From positions 310,001 through 374,000 of the forward strand of contig NZ_CP047023.1 in NCBI RefSeq assembly GCF_009796765.1: a stretch of 64,000 nucleotides of DNA. Reading direction: 5' to 3'. This document shows positions 1-8,672 of the stretch, piece after piece; the stretch's first letter is position 1; each line of letters begins with the position of its first letter. Origin of the DNA: Paraglaciecola sp. L3A3 (lineage in GTDB: Bacteria > Pseudomonadota > Gammaproteobacteria > Enterobacterales > Alteromonadaceae). The position numbers and the translations under genes are program-made. The notes below the pieces were generated by a model, which had not been told where the DNA came from, ran no database searches, and saw only the letters and a list, made by a program, of their open reading frames with translations.

Positions 1-1
1 T

Positions 2-1003
2 AGTTTGTTTGACTTAGCCCAGTTGAGTGCGACTGAGCACGAACTGTTTATAGAGCGTTTAGATGATTTTACCAATCAAGTTTGGCGCAGCAAAAAAAGT
101 AATAAACACTTACGTTGGGACATGGCTATTCTGGTTAATGAACAAGAAGCCCTACCGCCTAGTGACAATGGTGCCCTTAAACGTTTTGTCAAAGCCGCTA
201 AGCATTTTGGGATTAATGCTGAGTTGGTGTCGGCTAGTCAAATTGGTTTATTGAGCCGTTACGATGCCTTGTTTATTCGTGAGACTACTGCGATTCGCCA
301 TCATACTTATCAGTTGGCGCGGGCAGCAGAACGCGAAGGTTTAGTGGTGATAGACGATGCCGATTCTATATTACGTTGTTGTAATAAAGTGTTTTTGCAT
401 GATGCCTTTACCTATCACCGAATTCCTTCGCCTAAAACTCGATTTGTATTAGATGCGTCGGACGAAACGATAGCTGAGTTAGAACAAGAATTTGGTTTTC
501 CTATGGTACTAAAACTACCAGAAAGCTCATTTTCTAAAGGGGTATTTAAAGTGTCTGATCACCAAGCCTTAGTGAGTAAAATTACTGAGGTATTAACAGA
601 GTCGGCGATTATCTTAGTGCAAGAATATATTTATACCGAGTTTGATTGGCGTATAGGTGTGTTAAATGGTCGGGCTATTTATGCCTGCAGGTACCATATG
701 GCACGTAACCATTGGCAGATATATAACCATGGGGCTAAACGTTTTTCTTCCGGTGATTTTGAAACACTACCGACCTTTGAAGTGCCAAGAAAAGTACTAG
801 AAGCGGCTGTCAATGCCTGCTCTTTTATTGGTTCTAGTTTGTATGGGGTGGATATTAAACATCACGACGACAAAGTATATGTCATTGAAGTCAACGATAA
901 CCCTAGCCTAGATTTTGGCGTAGAAGATAAGTATTTAGGTGAAGAATTGTATATGCAAGTGATGCAAGAATTTGCCACTCGTTTAGAGCAAAGAGGCCGT
1001 TAA
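2..1003 (+). CDS. RimK-family ATP-grasp ligase, 5' end cut by the window
   Basis: The frame is open to the left edge, so the protein continues upstream. Family members of about 480 residues carry an RLAN-type domain before the ATP-grasp domain, and only its end is present here. The visible part has the ATP-grasp pattern: a lysine-rich nucleotide strand near VLKLPESSFSKGVFK, the VQEYI strand, and the metal-binding VIEVNDNPSLD motif near the C-terminus. ATP-grasp enzymes of this type join an amino acid to a carboxylate of a peptide or protein; the substrate here is unknown. Its stop overlaps the start of the next gene (TAATG), which implies translational coupling with the GNAT/C39 protein. The TTG at position 5 is not taken as the true start. 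Confidence 0.85.
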   Translation, partial: SLFDLAQLSATEHELFIERLDDFTNQVWRSKKSNKHLRWDMAILVNEQEALPPSDNGALKRFVKAAKHFGINAELVSASQIGLLSRYDALFIRETTAIRHHTYQLARAAEREGLVVIDDADSILRCCNKVFLHDAFTYHRIPSPKTRFVLDASDETIAELEQEFGFPMVLKLPESSFSKGVFKVSDHQALVSKITEVLTESAIILVQEYIYTEFDWRIGVLNGRAIYACRYHMARNHWQIYNHGAKRFSSGDFETLPTFEVPRKVLEAAVNACSFIGSSLYGVDIKHHDDKVYVIEVNDNPSLDFGVEDKYLGEELYMQVMQEFATRLEQRGR

Positions 1004-2127
1004 TGAACGCAGCTGAAAGAGTTGATATCGCTGAATCTTACTTAACCCGTGCCGCGGATTTGGCAGATTTAGCGACACTGGTAGAAATAGAACAAAAGTG
1101 TTTTGCCACAGACCGATTAAGTAAGCGTAGTTTTCGCCATTGGTTGCAGTCGCCGCAACGGATATTTAGCGTGATTGAAAAAGCTGGGGTAATTGTTGGA
1201 TACGGCCTAGTGATTATGCGTGATGGTACGCGCTTGGCACGTCTTTATTCGCTGGCTATTTTATCGGACGTGCGAGGCCAAGGTGTAGGTAAACAACTAT
1301 TAATCGAATTAGAAAAACAAAGTGTAGCTGCCGGTAAATTGTTTTTGCGTTTAGAGGTAGAAAAAACCAATAAGCGGGCGATTAATTTGTATGAATCTTT
1401 GGGTTATAAGGTTTTTGGCGATTATAAAAATTATTACGAAAACAATAATGACGCATTAAGAATGCAAAAATCGATACGTCATTATTCTAATTTTAATCGT
1501 TTGCCTACTTACCCTTGGTATGAACAAACCACTGACTTTACTTGTGGCCCAGCAGCCTTAATGATGGCGATGAAAAGTGTCTCGGCAGAGATGGTAATGG
1601 ATCAACAGACCGAGCTAGATTTATGGCGTGAAGCCACCACTATTTTTATGATGTCTGGTCATGGTGGGTGCCATCCTATTGGCTTGGCCTTGGCGGCAGA
1701 AAAAAGAGGATTTAGTCCTAAGGTGTATATCAATCAAGCATTGCCTTTGTTTACCGCAGGTGTACGCAGTGAACATAAAAAACAAACTGTGCAAGTGGTT
1801 GAAGAACAATTTGCTAGCCGTGCAGTAGCTAAAAATATTCCGCTGATAACAGCAGAGTTTGATCTAGCTTTATTGCAGTCGGTTTTAGCAGAAGGGGGGC
1901 GTGTATTAAGCCTAATTAGTACCTACCGTATGGATGGTTATAAAGTGCCTCATTGGGTAACGATTACGGCAATGGACGAAGACTGCTTATTTTTTCACGA
2001 CCCAAGTGTGCCTGATGGCCATGTTATGGGGTTTGATTGTCAGCATATCCCGTTAGCTAAAGAAGATTTTATGAAATTGTCTAGCTACGGAAAAAACAAA
2101 TTACGCACAGCCATAGTCTTAAACTAA
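1003..2127 (+). CDS. GNAT acetyltransferase fused to a C39-like cysteine peptidase
   Basis: The protein has two domains. Residues 15-150 are a GNAT fold with the acetyl-CoA loop RGQGVGKQLL at 91-100. Residues 165-370 are a C39-like papain-fold peptidase with Cys181 in FTCGPA, His317 in PHWVT and Asp333 in FFHDPS, a complete catalytic triad. It has no signal peptide or membrane segment, so it should act in the cytoplasm. It overlaps the RimK-like ligase by one base, and this ligase/GNAT-peptidase pair recurs in proteobacteria. A joint role in making or trimming a modified peptide is inference. C39 domains in bacteriocin exporters cut double-glycine leaders, but there is no exporter here. Confidence 0.85.
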   Translation: MNAAERVDIAESYLTRAADLADLATLVEIEQKCFATDRLSKRSFRHWLQSPQRIFSVIEKAGVIVGYGLVIMRDGTRLARLYSLAILSDVRGQGVGKQLLIELEKQSVAAGKLFLRLEVEKTNKRAINLYESLGYKVFGDYKNYYENNNDALRMQKSIRHYSNFNRLPTYPWYEQTTDFTCGPAALMMAMKSVSAEMVMDQQTELDLWREATTIFMMSGHGGCHPIGLALAAEKRGFSPKVYINQALPLFTAGVRSEHKKQTVQVVEEQFASRAVAKNIPLITAEFDLALLQSVLAEGGRVLSLISTYRMDGYKVPHWVTITAMDEDCLFFHDPSVPDGHVMGFDCQHIPLAKEDFMKLSSYGKNKLRTAIVLN

Positions 2128-2160
2128 ATATCAGGCTAAACACTGGGCTAGGTCATATTA

Positions 2161-2976
2161 ATGAGTGAGAACAAAAAGGAACAAAAAATGAATACCAACT
2201 TCGCTAGTGCCACTGTTGAAATTATGTTGCTTGGAAATGAAATTCAACTAGGCGCAGTAAAAGACAAGATTGCTAACACCTATTTTGTTAAACAATATCG
2301 TGATGCCTTAAGTGTGAGTACCCCTAAAGGCCATTTGTTTATTTTTGATTATGGGGTAGTGATTGCTTGGGGTATGAGCACAACGAAAAAACAACAACTA
2401 TTAGAGATGATCGAAAACAACGTGCTACAAAAAGTCGCCCAAGTCGAGTCAGAAAGTTTTCAGTTTAAAGTACAAGAAATTGATGCAGTAAAAATGATTG
2501 ATGACGAGTTAACGATTCCTGATGGCAGTACATTGACTTTATTGTCGGTGAGTCATGCATTAGCGCAATCGGCTACCTTAGAACGTTTTGAATCTGTGGC
2601 TGTGAGTACTATTAAAAATAACGCTTATTTGTCACAAGCTTTAGCAAAAACCGGAAAAATGCCACTAGGCCGTAAAGAATTGTCGAAGTTGCGTGGCGCT
2701 TTATTTAGTATTAAAAGTGATATTTTGTTGCACTTTAACTTGCTAGATACCCCAGAGTTTTTCTGGGAATACCCAGAACAAGAGCAAAAATATTTAACCG
2801 TCAGTAAATATTTAGATTTAAAACCTAGAGTAGAGTTGCTAACCATGAAGTTAGCCACCATTAATGAGTTATATGAAATGCTTGCCGCTGAACAGCATCA
2901 TAAACATTCTTCATTTTTGGAGTGGATTATTATTATTTTGATCGCGGTAGAAATTGTTTTATTTTTTGTTCACTAA
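2161..2976 (+). CDS. RMD1 (DUF155) family protein
   Basis: This 271-residue protein matches the RMD1/YagE (DUF155) family: a mixed alpha/beta N-terminal half containing HLFIFDYGVVIAWG, a helical region with the ERFESVA segment, an FWEYPEQE motif, and one transmembrane helix at the very C-terminus (about 252-270). Yeast relatives work in mitochondria in nuclear division and translation; the bacterial role is unknown. It follows the GNAT/C39 gene by 33 bases and probably shares its transcript. An ATG at 2188 has a stronger ribosome site (AAGGAAC, then five A) than the ATG at 2161, so the true start may lie nine codons later. Confidence 0.8.
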   Translation: MSENKKEQKMNTNFASATVEIMLLGNEIQLGAVKDKIANTYFVKQYRDALSVSTPKGHLFIFDYGVVIAWGMSTTKKQQLLEMIENNVLQKVAQVESESFQFKVQEIDAVKMIDDELTIPDGSTLTLLSVSHALAQSATLERFESVAVSTIKNNAYLSQALAKTGKMPLGRKELSKLRGALFSIKSDILLHFNLLDTPEFFWEYPEQEQKYLTVSKYLDLKPRVELLTMKLATINELYEMLAAEQHHKHSSFLEWIIIILIAVEIVLFFVH

Positions 2977-3032
2977 TTTAGAACAGTACAAGTGTAGGTT
3001 TGTACAAGTAAACAAAACCTTAAGGGGGATGT

Positions 3033-3902
3033 ATGTTTAGAATTTTAATGTTTCTAGGTACTAACATAGCTGTTATAGCACTGATAAGTGTGACTTTTAG
3101 TCTGTTAGGCGTGGAAGGTTTGTTACAGCAAAATGGCGTGGATCTAGATTTAGGTACATTACTGATTTATTCAGCTGTGATTGGCTTTAGTGGCTCTATT
3201 ATTTCATTGTTGCTGTCTAAGTTTATGGCTAAGCGTTCAATGGGTGTACATGTGATTAAAAAGCCTAGCACCAATACCGAACAGTGGTTAGTCAGAGCGG
3301 TAAAAAGACAAGCTGAACAAGCTAATATCGGTATGCCTGAAGTAGGTATATTTGAGCACCCAAGCCCTAATGCTTTTGCTACAGGCTGGAACAAAAATAA
3401 TGCTTTAGTGGCTGTGAGTACTGGCTTACTTGCCCAAATGTCACAAAATGAAGTAGAAGCAGTATTAGCTCATGAAGTGAGCCATGTGGCCAACGGTGAT
3501 ATGGTGACTATGACCTTACTACAAGGGGTGATAAATACCTTTGTGGTGTTTATTTCTAGAGTGATAGGCCATGTGGTAGATCGTGTAGTGTTTAAGGTTG
3601 AACGTGGTCACGGCCCAGCATTTTGGATAGTGTCCATTATTTGTGAACTAGTTTTAGGCATACTCGCCAGCACGATAGTGATGTGGTTTTCACGTTACCG
3701 CGAATTTAAAGCCGACGAAGGTGGTGCTAAATTAGCCGGTCGCAGTAACATGATAGCGGCATTGAAAAAATTACAAAGTTTTCAAAATGCGCCACCTATG
3801 CCAGACGAAATGGCCGCATTTGCGATTAGCGCCGGTAAAGTACAAAAGTTATTTTCTAGCCACCCTCCATTAGCAAAACGTATTGCTAATTTGCAGGGAT
3901 AG
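3033..3902 (+). CDS. htpX: Protease HtpX, membrane zinc metalloprotease
   Basis: At 289 residues this is close to E. coli HtpX (293). It has two N-terminal membrane helices (about 4-25 and 42-62), the zinc motif HEVSH at 147-151, a second hydrophobic pair around 160-220, and the third zinc ligand Glu in REFKADEG near 224. HtpX is an M48 endopeptidase of the inner membrane that degrades misfolded membrane proteins, overlapping FtsH, and is usually in the envelope or heat stress response. The start has a strong ribosome site (AAGGGGG before ATG). A hairpin terminator follows directly. Confidence 0.95.
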   Translation: MFRILMFLGTNIAVIALISVTFSLLGVEGLLQQNGVDLDLGTLLIYSAVIGFSGSIISLLLSKFMAKRSMGVHVIKKPSTNTEQWLVRAVKRQAEQANIGMPEVGIFEHPSPNAFATGWNKNNALVAVSTGLLAQMSQNEVEAVLAHEVSHVANGDMVTMTLLQGVINTFVVFISRVIGHVVDRVVFKVERGHGPAFWIVSIICELVLGILASTIVMWFSRYREFKADEGGAKLAGRSNMIAALKKLQSFQNAPPMPDEMAAFAISAGKVQKLFSSHPPLAKRIANLQG

Positions 3903-3938
3903 AAAACAAGGTGTAGCTGAAGCTGCATCTTGTTTTTT
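3903..3938 (+). terminator. Rho-independent terminator after htpX
   Basis: A 16-base arm (3903-3918) pairs with 3921-3936 with only two G-T wobbles, followed by a T run ending at 3938. It sits between the convergent htpX and DUF3750 genes. A competing helix, GGTGTAGC with GCTACACC at about 3946-3953, may form an alternative structure. Confidence 0.75.
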
Positions 3939-3972
3939 CACTTGTGCTACACCTTTATCTGCCACATTCACG

Positions 3973-4503
3973 TTAATCCGCATACCCACTACCTATAGCA
4001 TTAAACGGCATCTTTAAGCCTAATTCAGGTACTTGTAACCCTATCCAATTGGGAAATGTGTTGCTGTTAGGTCCTGGTATTACTGTGTATTCGTCAGCCC
4101 ATGGGTAACGGGTTATTGCCTGTTTAATTTTGGGAATAAGCTGGGCTGCTTTTTCACCTTTTATCGATAATATAATTTCAGGCTTGGCACCAAACCAGTA
4201 TCTGTCTGGTGTGGCGGTTAAGTATTGGTGTAATGCAGGTAAACCTCTATTTACACGCCAGCCGACTACTTCGTATACCGAATATTGTTCAGCATTTTGT
4301 TCTTTTATGGCAAACCAAGTATGTACAGCAAACCAGCCTCGCCAGCTAAAGGCATCGGCTGCATAAAACTCAATCACAGCTTGTTTTTCGGTTGCAGGAT
4401 TGGCCGCAATACCTGCAGGGGCTCGTGATGCAGTTCGCCAATCATTGTTAGCACAGCTGTTAAAAAGACATAAAAAAAGTAAAAGTGAAGCTAGTTTGTA
4501 CAT
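3973..4503 (-). CDS. DUF3750 family lipoprotein
   Basis: This 176-residue protein starts with a lipoprotein signal ending in LFNSC (Cys17). The mature part holds the DUF3750 signature: DWRTASRAPAGIA, then FYAADAFSWRG, an HTWFA segment and YEVVGWR, followed by a C-terminal NTFPNWIG motif. The His-containing HTW motif and the conserved Asn/Trp motif are what one expects of an NlpC/P60- or permuted-papain-like fold, but the activity of DUF3750 proteins is not established. It is convergent with htpX and probably anchored in the cell envelope. Confidence 0.8.
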   Translation of the reverse strand: MYKLASLLLFLCLFNSCANNDWRTASRAPAGIAANPATEKQAVIEFYAADAFSWRGWFAVHTWFAIKEQNAEQYSVYEVVGWRVNRGLPALHQYLTATPDRYWFGAKPEIILSIKGEKAAQLIPKIKQAITRYPWADEYTVIPGPNSNTFPNWIGLQVPELGLKMPFNAIGSGYAD

Positions 4504-4643
4504 ATAAAATAGGGAGCCTTAGTGATTGATGTGAGACATAATACTGCAGATGAAAATTGAGTGTTAGTCTTGGATTAGAAAGGGGTTAAAACATGCCAGT
4601 GGCTATTAAATAGGTGAGGGCCAACTGGCGTTTTTTAGGAAGC

Positions 4644-5258
4644 TTAATCTATTGCATATAAGCGAACATTATCGATAAAGACTACAGCAAAATCTTTATT
4701 TTTAATATTATCTATATGCAAATGCAGCGGTTGCCCTTTGGCTAAAAATTTACCTTCAATGGTATTGCCAACTGTTTGCCATTCTAGAGTGTTTTTAAAG
4801 GGGCTTCTTTGCCAAGGCGACTCAGATACCTTGCTAAAAAATACGGCATTGCCTCGAGCCACTATTGCGTCAAATTCAAAGCGGTACTGTTTGTTAGGAT
4901 CTATCTGATCTTTTAAACGCCAAATGCCATAGCTAAGTTTTAAGCCACCTTTTTCTAATACTACAGCTAAACTTTGTTTGCCGCTAAGGGCTGCTTTATC
5001 AGTTACACCGTGTTCAGCTAGATTCATTTGCCCTTTATCAGCACGAGCTTTGACTACTTTACCATCTATAGGTTTTTCAAAACTTGGATTGGCGTAATTG
5101 AGTAAATTGGGTTTATTAGTTTTGGTTAAAAATGATTTTTTGGCAACTTGGCTTGGTTTCGATTCTTGTTGTTTTACTACTTTCTCTGTTTTTTCTGACT
5201 TGTTAGAAGTTGAGCCACACCCTGTTAAGGCCAGCAAAAATATTGCAAGTAAAAACAT
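4644..5258 (-). CDS. Lipoprotein with carbohydrate-binding-like jelly roll
   Basis: The N-terminus is a lipoprotein signal with lipobox LALTGC (Cys14), then a Lys/Ser-rich linker (about 16-50). From about residue 55 the pattern YANPSFEKP, with alternating hydrophobic strands and a closing FIDNVRLY, resembles galactose-binding-like jelly rolls such as CBM4/9-type modules. That assignment is by pattern only. The gene is divergent from the putative glycosidase lipoprotein at 5537 across about 280 bases that hold a large palindrome, so the two may be co-regulated. A role in polysaccharide binding is inference. Confidence 0.6.
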   Translation of the reverse strand: MFLLAIFLLALTGCGSTSNKSEKTEKVVKQQESKPSQVAKKSFLTKTNKPNLLNYANPSFEKPIDGKVVKARADKGQMNLAEHGVTDKAALSGKQSLAVVLEKGGLKLSYGIWRLKDQIDPNKQYRFEFDAIVARGNAVFFSKVSESPWQRSPFKNTLEWQTVGNTIEGKFLAKGQPLHLHIDNIKNKDFAVVFIDNVRLYAID

Positions 5259-5444
5259 TTTTCCACCATTAAATAAAAAATGCTCAGCATTTGATTTACC
5301 AAAATACCCATAACAATTTGACTAAATATGAATGACCCAGCTTCAAAGTCATCTATACGCTAATAATCGATATTTAAAATTTAGGTTAGACTCAAAATCT
5401 TATCGAAACTTTATTATGGGTGGCTTGGTAATTATTTTGGTAAA

Positions 5445-5496
5445 TAATTATACATTAGTGATTAAAGGAAACATTGTAATCACTAATGTATAATTA
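5445..5496. repeat. 20-bp perfect inverted repeat in a divergent promoter region
   Basis: Bases 5445-5464 are the exact reverse complement of 5477-5496, with a 12-base spacer (5465-5476). The arms are AT-rich, the right arm ends 40 bases before the ATG at 5537, and there is no T run, so an operator or cruciform fits better than a terminator. Confidence 0.8.
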
Positions 5497-5536
5497 GAAA
5501 TATTGGTTAGACATCTATCTACACAGAATCATTATT

Positions 5537-6784
5537 ATGCTCCCAAGTAAAACAAAATTAACTGCACTCCTATTCATCACAACGATTAGCATTGTCGGCT
5601 GTGGTAGTAGTTTCAGTGATGACGATAGTCACTCATCTGAACCTATTTCTGACATTGAGCCTTCTACTGATTCCCCATATAGTGAATATAACGCAAGTTG
5701 GTTAGCGGGCTCTTGGGGTATAACGCAGAGAATCGATGGAGGATATAAATTAGATGCTTCTGCGAACTCATCCTACTGGGTAGCTGGTGCAAATGAAGTT
5801 ATTGCAAACATACCTTCAGCTGGACATGTGATCACTTCGTTCACTCACCCTGCACATGCCTATCTCTTTACACTGCGTACAAACAACAATGTTGACGTCG
5901 CTGCGATCCATGCAGATATGGTACCGACACTTACCAATGAACAAATAATTTTTGATGTTATTAATATCTACCGAGAGGCTGGTATTAAAGTCATTCTGTA
6001 TTTAAACGCTGCAGGTCCTTCAATGGCAACTGGCCGAGGTGACCCAGAGATTCAAGAAGCATGGGAAACTTTCTATAAAACGGAATGGGAAGGTGATGAA
6101 GCTGCGGCTTGGCGTAATTTAGTCCTTGGTTACGCAGAACGTTTTGACGGATTAGTCGATGGTTATTGGTTAGATAATGTCAGTAATTTACCTGGAGAGC
6201 TATCTGACTTTATTGCTATGTTACGAAGTGTTGACCCAACGTTGGCCATTGGCGTTAATTTAGATAAAGACTATTTTACCGATGATAATGGTGATTTCTT
6301 ATACGTTGATACAGATGGGTTCGATGATGCAGATGAAACTGATTATAAAATAGTAAAATATGCTGTGAATAATAAATACACGGATTTCACCAGTGGTCAT
6401 GTCACACCATTAGGACAAGGAGCACCACCTAACTCTTGGGCTTATGAGGAATATACCATTCCTGATATGGTGAAAAAACCTTGGGATACTTATGATGGTT
6501 CCACCTATGCAGTTAAACATGGATGGTTCCCAATAAGGGATAAATGGAGTGGTTCAACTGCTAATCTTATTTTTGAAGTAGAGCAAGCTTATCGCTTTAC
6601 ACGCACGATAACAGATGCTGGCGCTGCAATGACTTGGTCAACAACTCAAAACCATGGTTATATTACTGCTGATGAAATGGAAATAATGGCAGAAATTAGC
6701 GATAGAATGACTCAGACTCCGAAAGAAGATTATGTAGAATACGAAAGACCTGAAGGCGCTTACTTGCTTAGTGAAACACACTAA
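5537..6784 (+). CDS. Lipoprotein, putative TIM-barrel glycoside hydrolase
   Basis: The protein (415 residues) has a lipoprotein signal ending SIVGC (Cys22), an acidic Ser/Asp linker to about 55, then one large domain. Alternating strand and helix segments such as AGIKVILYLNAAG and FDGLVDGYWLDNVS, with Asp residues at strand ends and a late GAAMTWSTTQN segment, suggest a TIM-barrel sugar hydrolase, possibly distantly like GH29 fucosidases. I do not recognise the exact family. The window also encodes an agarase and a jelly-roll lipoprotein, so a surface role in algal polysaccharide use is plausible. Catalytic residues cannot be assigned with confidence. Confidence 0.6.
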   Translation: MLPSKTKLTALLFITTISIVGCGSSFSDDDSHSSEPISDIEPSTDSPYSEYNASWLAGSWGITQRIDGGYKLDASANSSYWVAGANEVIANIPSAGHVITSFTHPAHAYLFTLRTNNNVDVAAIHADMVPTLTNEQIIFDVINIYREAGIKVILYLNAAGPSMATGRGDPEIQEAWETFYKTEWEGDEAAAWRNLVLGYAERFDGLVDGYWLDNVSNLPGELSDFIAMLRSVDPTLAIGVNLDKDYFTDDNGDFLYVDTDGFDDADETDYKIVKYAVNNKYTDFTSGHVTPLGQGAPPNSWAYEEYTIPDMVKKPWDTYDGSTYAVKHGWFPIRDKWSGSTANLIFEVEQAYRFTRTITDAGAAMTWSTTQNHGYITADEMEIMAEISDRMTQTPKEDYVEYERPEGAYLLSETH

Positions 6785-7087
6785 GGCTTTCTAAAAATAT
6801 TATTCAGTGCAACATTATTTTCTTTCGTTTTTTGGATCGCTATTAAGAGAAATTGAGCGAAAATGGAGTAGTTTCAACTGGTATATATAGTAAAAATTCT
6901 AAGGCGGTAAGTGCCCTAAAGCCTTGGTAAATAGATATGTATCTCGATAGTCACTTTTAATTAAATTTAAGGGTAGAAAAATATCCACCTATTATTTTTC
7001 TATACAGTCACTCTTTATTTAGGATCTTGTCTATAAATTTGCCACGTAGTTAACCTGAGTTAAAAATATGTTTGCTTGTTGGGGGAT
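6785..7087. other. Intergenic stretch, no gene seen
   Basis: About 300 AT-rich bases lie between two convergent genes. The only structure is a weak AT-only hairpin (TAGAAAAATA at 6974-6983 with TATTTTTCTA at 6993-7002), which could end either transcript. I see no open frame of note. Confidence 0.4.
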
Positions 7088-7693
7088 CTAGGGCCTAATA
7101 AGCTCTTGCCTTAATTGCTTAGCTTTTATTCTGAAGTCACACTGCTGGGCGTGATCATTAACCATTCCCATAGCCTGCATAAAAGCGTACATGGTGGTAG
7201 GGCCAACAAATTTCCAGCCGCGTTTTTTTAAGTCTTTAGATAGGGCAATTGACTCTTCACAAGTGGCCATAAATTCTGGTGCTATGTTTTCATCTCGTTT
7301 GGGTTCGAATTGCCAAAAATAATGGGCCAGTGAGCCGAATTCAGTAATGAGTTCTTGTACCTGTTTGGCATTATTGATGGTGGCGGTAATTTTACCTCGG
7401 TGACGAACTATGCCAGCGTCTTGCATTAAACGCTCAACGTCTTGGTCGGTAAATTCAGCCACTTGGTTATAATCAAAATTGGCAAAAGCGACTCTAAAAT
7501 TTTCTCGCTTGATTAAAATAGTGAGCCAACTTAGGCCTGATTGAAATCCTTCTAGACAGATTTTCTCAAATAATCTTTGGTCATCGGTAACGGGGTAGCC
7601 CCATTCGTTGTCATGGTAATGCACGTAATCTTCTGTGGATTGGCACCATGTGCACCTTACTTTTTTATCTTCGTCTAGGTAAGTATCAGGCAT
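7088..7693 (-). CDS. tag: DNA-3-methyladenine glycosylase I
   Basis: This 201-residue protein matches Tag, which removes 3-methyladenine from alkylated DNA in base-excision repair. The family's zinc snap is intact: Cys14 in RCTWC, His27 in HYHDNEWG, and His181 and Cys185 in NDHAQQC. The substrate-pocket stretch FQSGLSWLTIL is also present. It is cytoplasmic, apparently monocistronic, and ends near the 3' end of the lipoprotein gene on the other strand. Nothing unusual was seen. Confidence 0.95.
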   Translation of the reverse strand: MPDTYLDEDKKVRCTWCQSTEDYVHYHDNEWGYPVTDDQRLFEKICLEGFQSGLSWLTILIKRENFRVAFANFDYNQVAEFTDQDVERLMQDAGIVRHRGKITATINNAKQVQELITEFGSLAHYFWQFEPKRDENIAPEFMATCEESIALSKDLKKRGWKFVGPTTMYAFMQAMGMVNDHAQQCDFRIKAKQLRQELIRP

Positions 7694-7784
7694 AATTCAA
7701 TTCTCTGCAGTTAAAAATATAAATCAGTGGTTCTGGCAGTAGTGCCTATAACGAGGTTTTTCAGAATGATGAAGTGTACAAGTA

Positions 7785-8672
7785 TTATCTTTTAGAAGAG
7801 AGAAGAAAATTTTTCGTTGAACTTGGCTCTAGTACCTCGAACTGGTGGTCACTGCCTTGTGAGCGATCTTTAAGGGTGATACCGGATATCTGTAACTTGA
7901 TGGACTCACGCAAAAGGTATACGGCTTTGTCACTTGCTTGCTCATAATTTAGCCCCGCAGGGCGAATATTTGAAATACAGTTTCGGCTGGAATCTTTTGC
8001 ACCACGTTTAGGAGCCCATGTCATATACATGCCCATACTATCAGGAGACGTTAATCCGGGTCGCTCACCTATGAGGATTATGGTGATTTTCGCTTTAAGA
8101 CACTCGCCCACATCATCACCTGAAGCCACTCGGCCTTGGGTGATAATAGTTATAGGCGCAATAGACCAGTCATACTTTTCAGCAATCACTAACTTTTCAA
8201 CCACCTTTTCTATCACTGGTAGTGCATGTGTCTGAATGGCTGTGGAAGAAAGACCATCAGCGATAACAATGGCTAAATCATACTCTTTGCTATTCTCTGC
8301 CCTGATATCAATCAGTGACTGCCTGGATACCTCACTAAGCTGACGCCCCAAGTCTGGCCTTTGCAGATAAATCATTCTATTTTGAGCTTTACTGCTGACG
8401 ACTATAGGCAAAGCGCCAATAGCTTCGCGCAATATTTTTGACTGAGATAACTGCTGAACCAGTTTTTCAACATCTAACGCCTTATGAACGGCGTCAATAG
8501 CCCGGGCATGATCAAGTTGAAAACTCAGTTGTTCAATGGTTGGAATGCTGTTTCCTGAGCGCCCTAATGCAATGCGGGCAGAAGTAAATTGTTTAAGCTT
8601 TTGCCACGAATTTTCAATCACCAGTGGGGCAATTTTGAGTTGCTGTTGATCAGAGAGTTTACCCATGCTCAC
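7785..8672 (-). CDS. eutC: Ethanolamine ammonia-lyase small subunit
   Basis: EutC is the small subunit of adenosylcobalamin-dependent ethanolamine ammonia-lyase, which splits ethanolamine into acetaldehyde and ammonia. The length of 295 residues equals that of the E. coli protein. Recognisable segments are ARIALGRSGNSIP, FQLDHARAIDAVH, VIADGLSSTA and, near the end, ERPGLTSPDSMGMYMTW and the Cys-containing NCISNIRP. It overlaps eutB by four bases (ATGA-type coupling), as expected for subunits made in equal amounts. It is the last gene of the operon. Confidence 0.96.
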   Translation of the reverse strand: MSMGKLSDQQQLKIAPLVIENSWQKLKQFTSARIALGRSGNSIPTIEQLSFQLDHARAIDAVHKALDVEKLVQQLSQSKILREAIGALPIVVSSKAQNRMIYLQRPDLGRQLSEVSRQSLIDIRAENSKEYDLAIVIADGLSSTAIQTHALPVIEKVVEKLVIAEKYDWSIAPITIITQGRVASGDDVGECLKAKITIILIGERPGLTSPDSMGMYMTWAPKRGAKDSSRNCISNIRPAGLNYEQASDKAVYLLRESIKLQISGITLKDRSQGSDHQFEVLEPSSTKNFLLSSKR

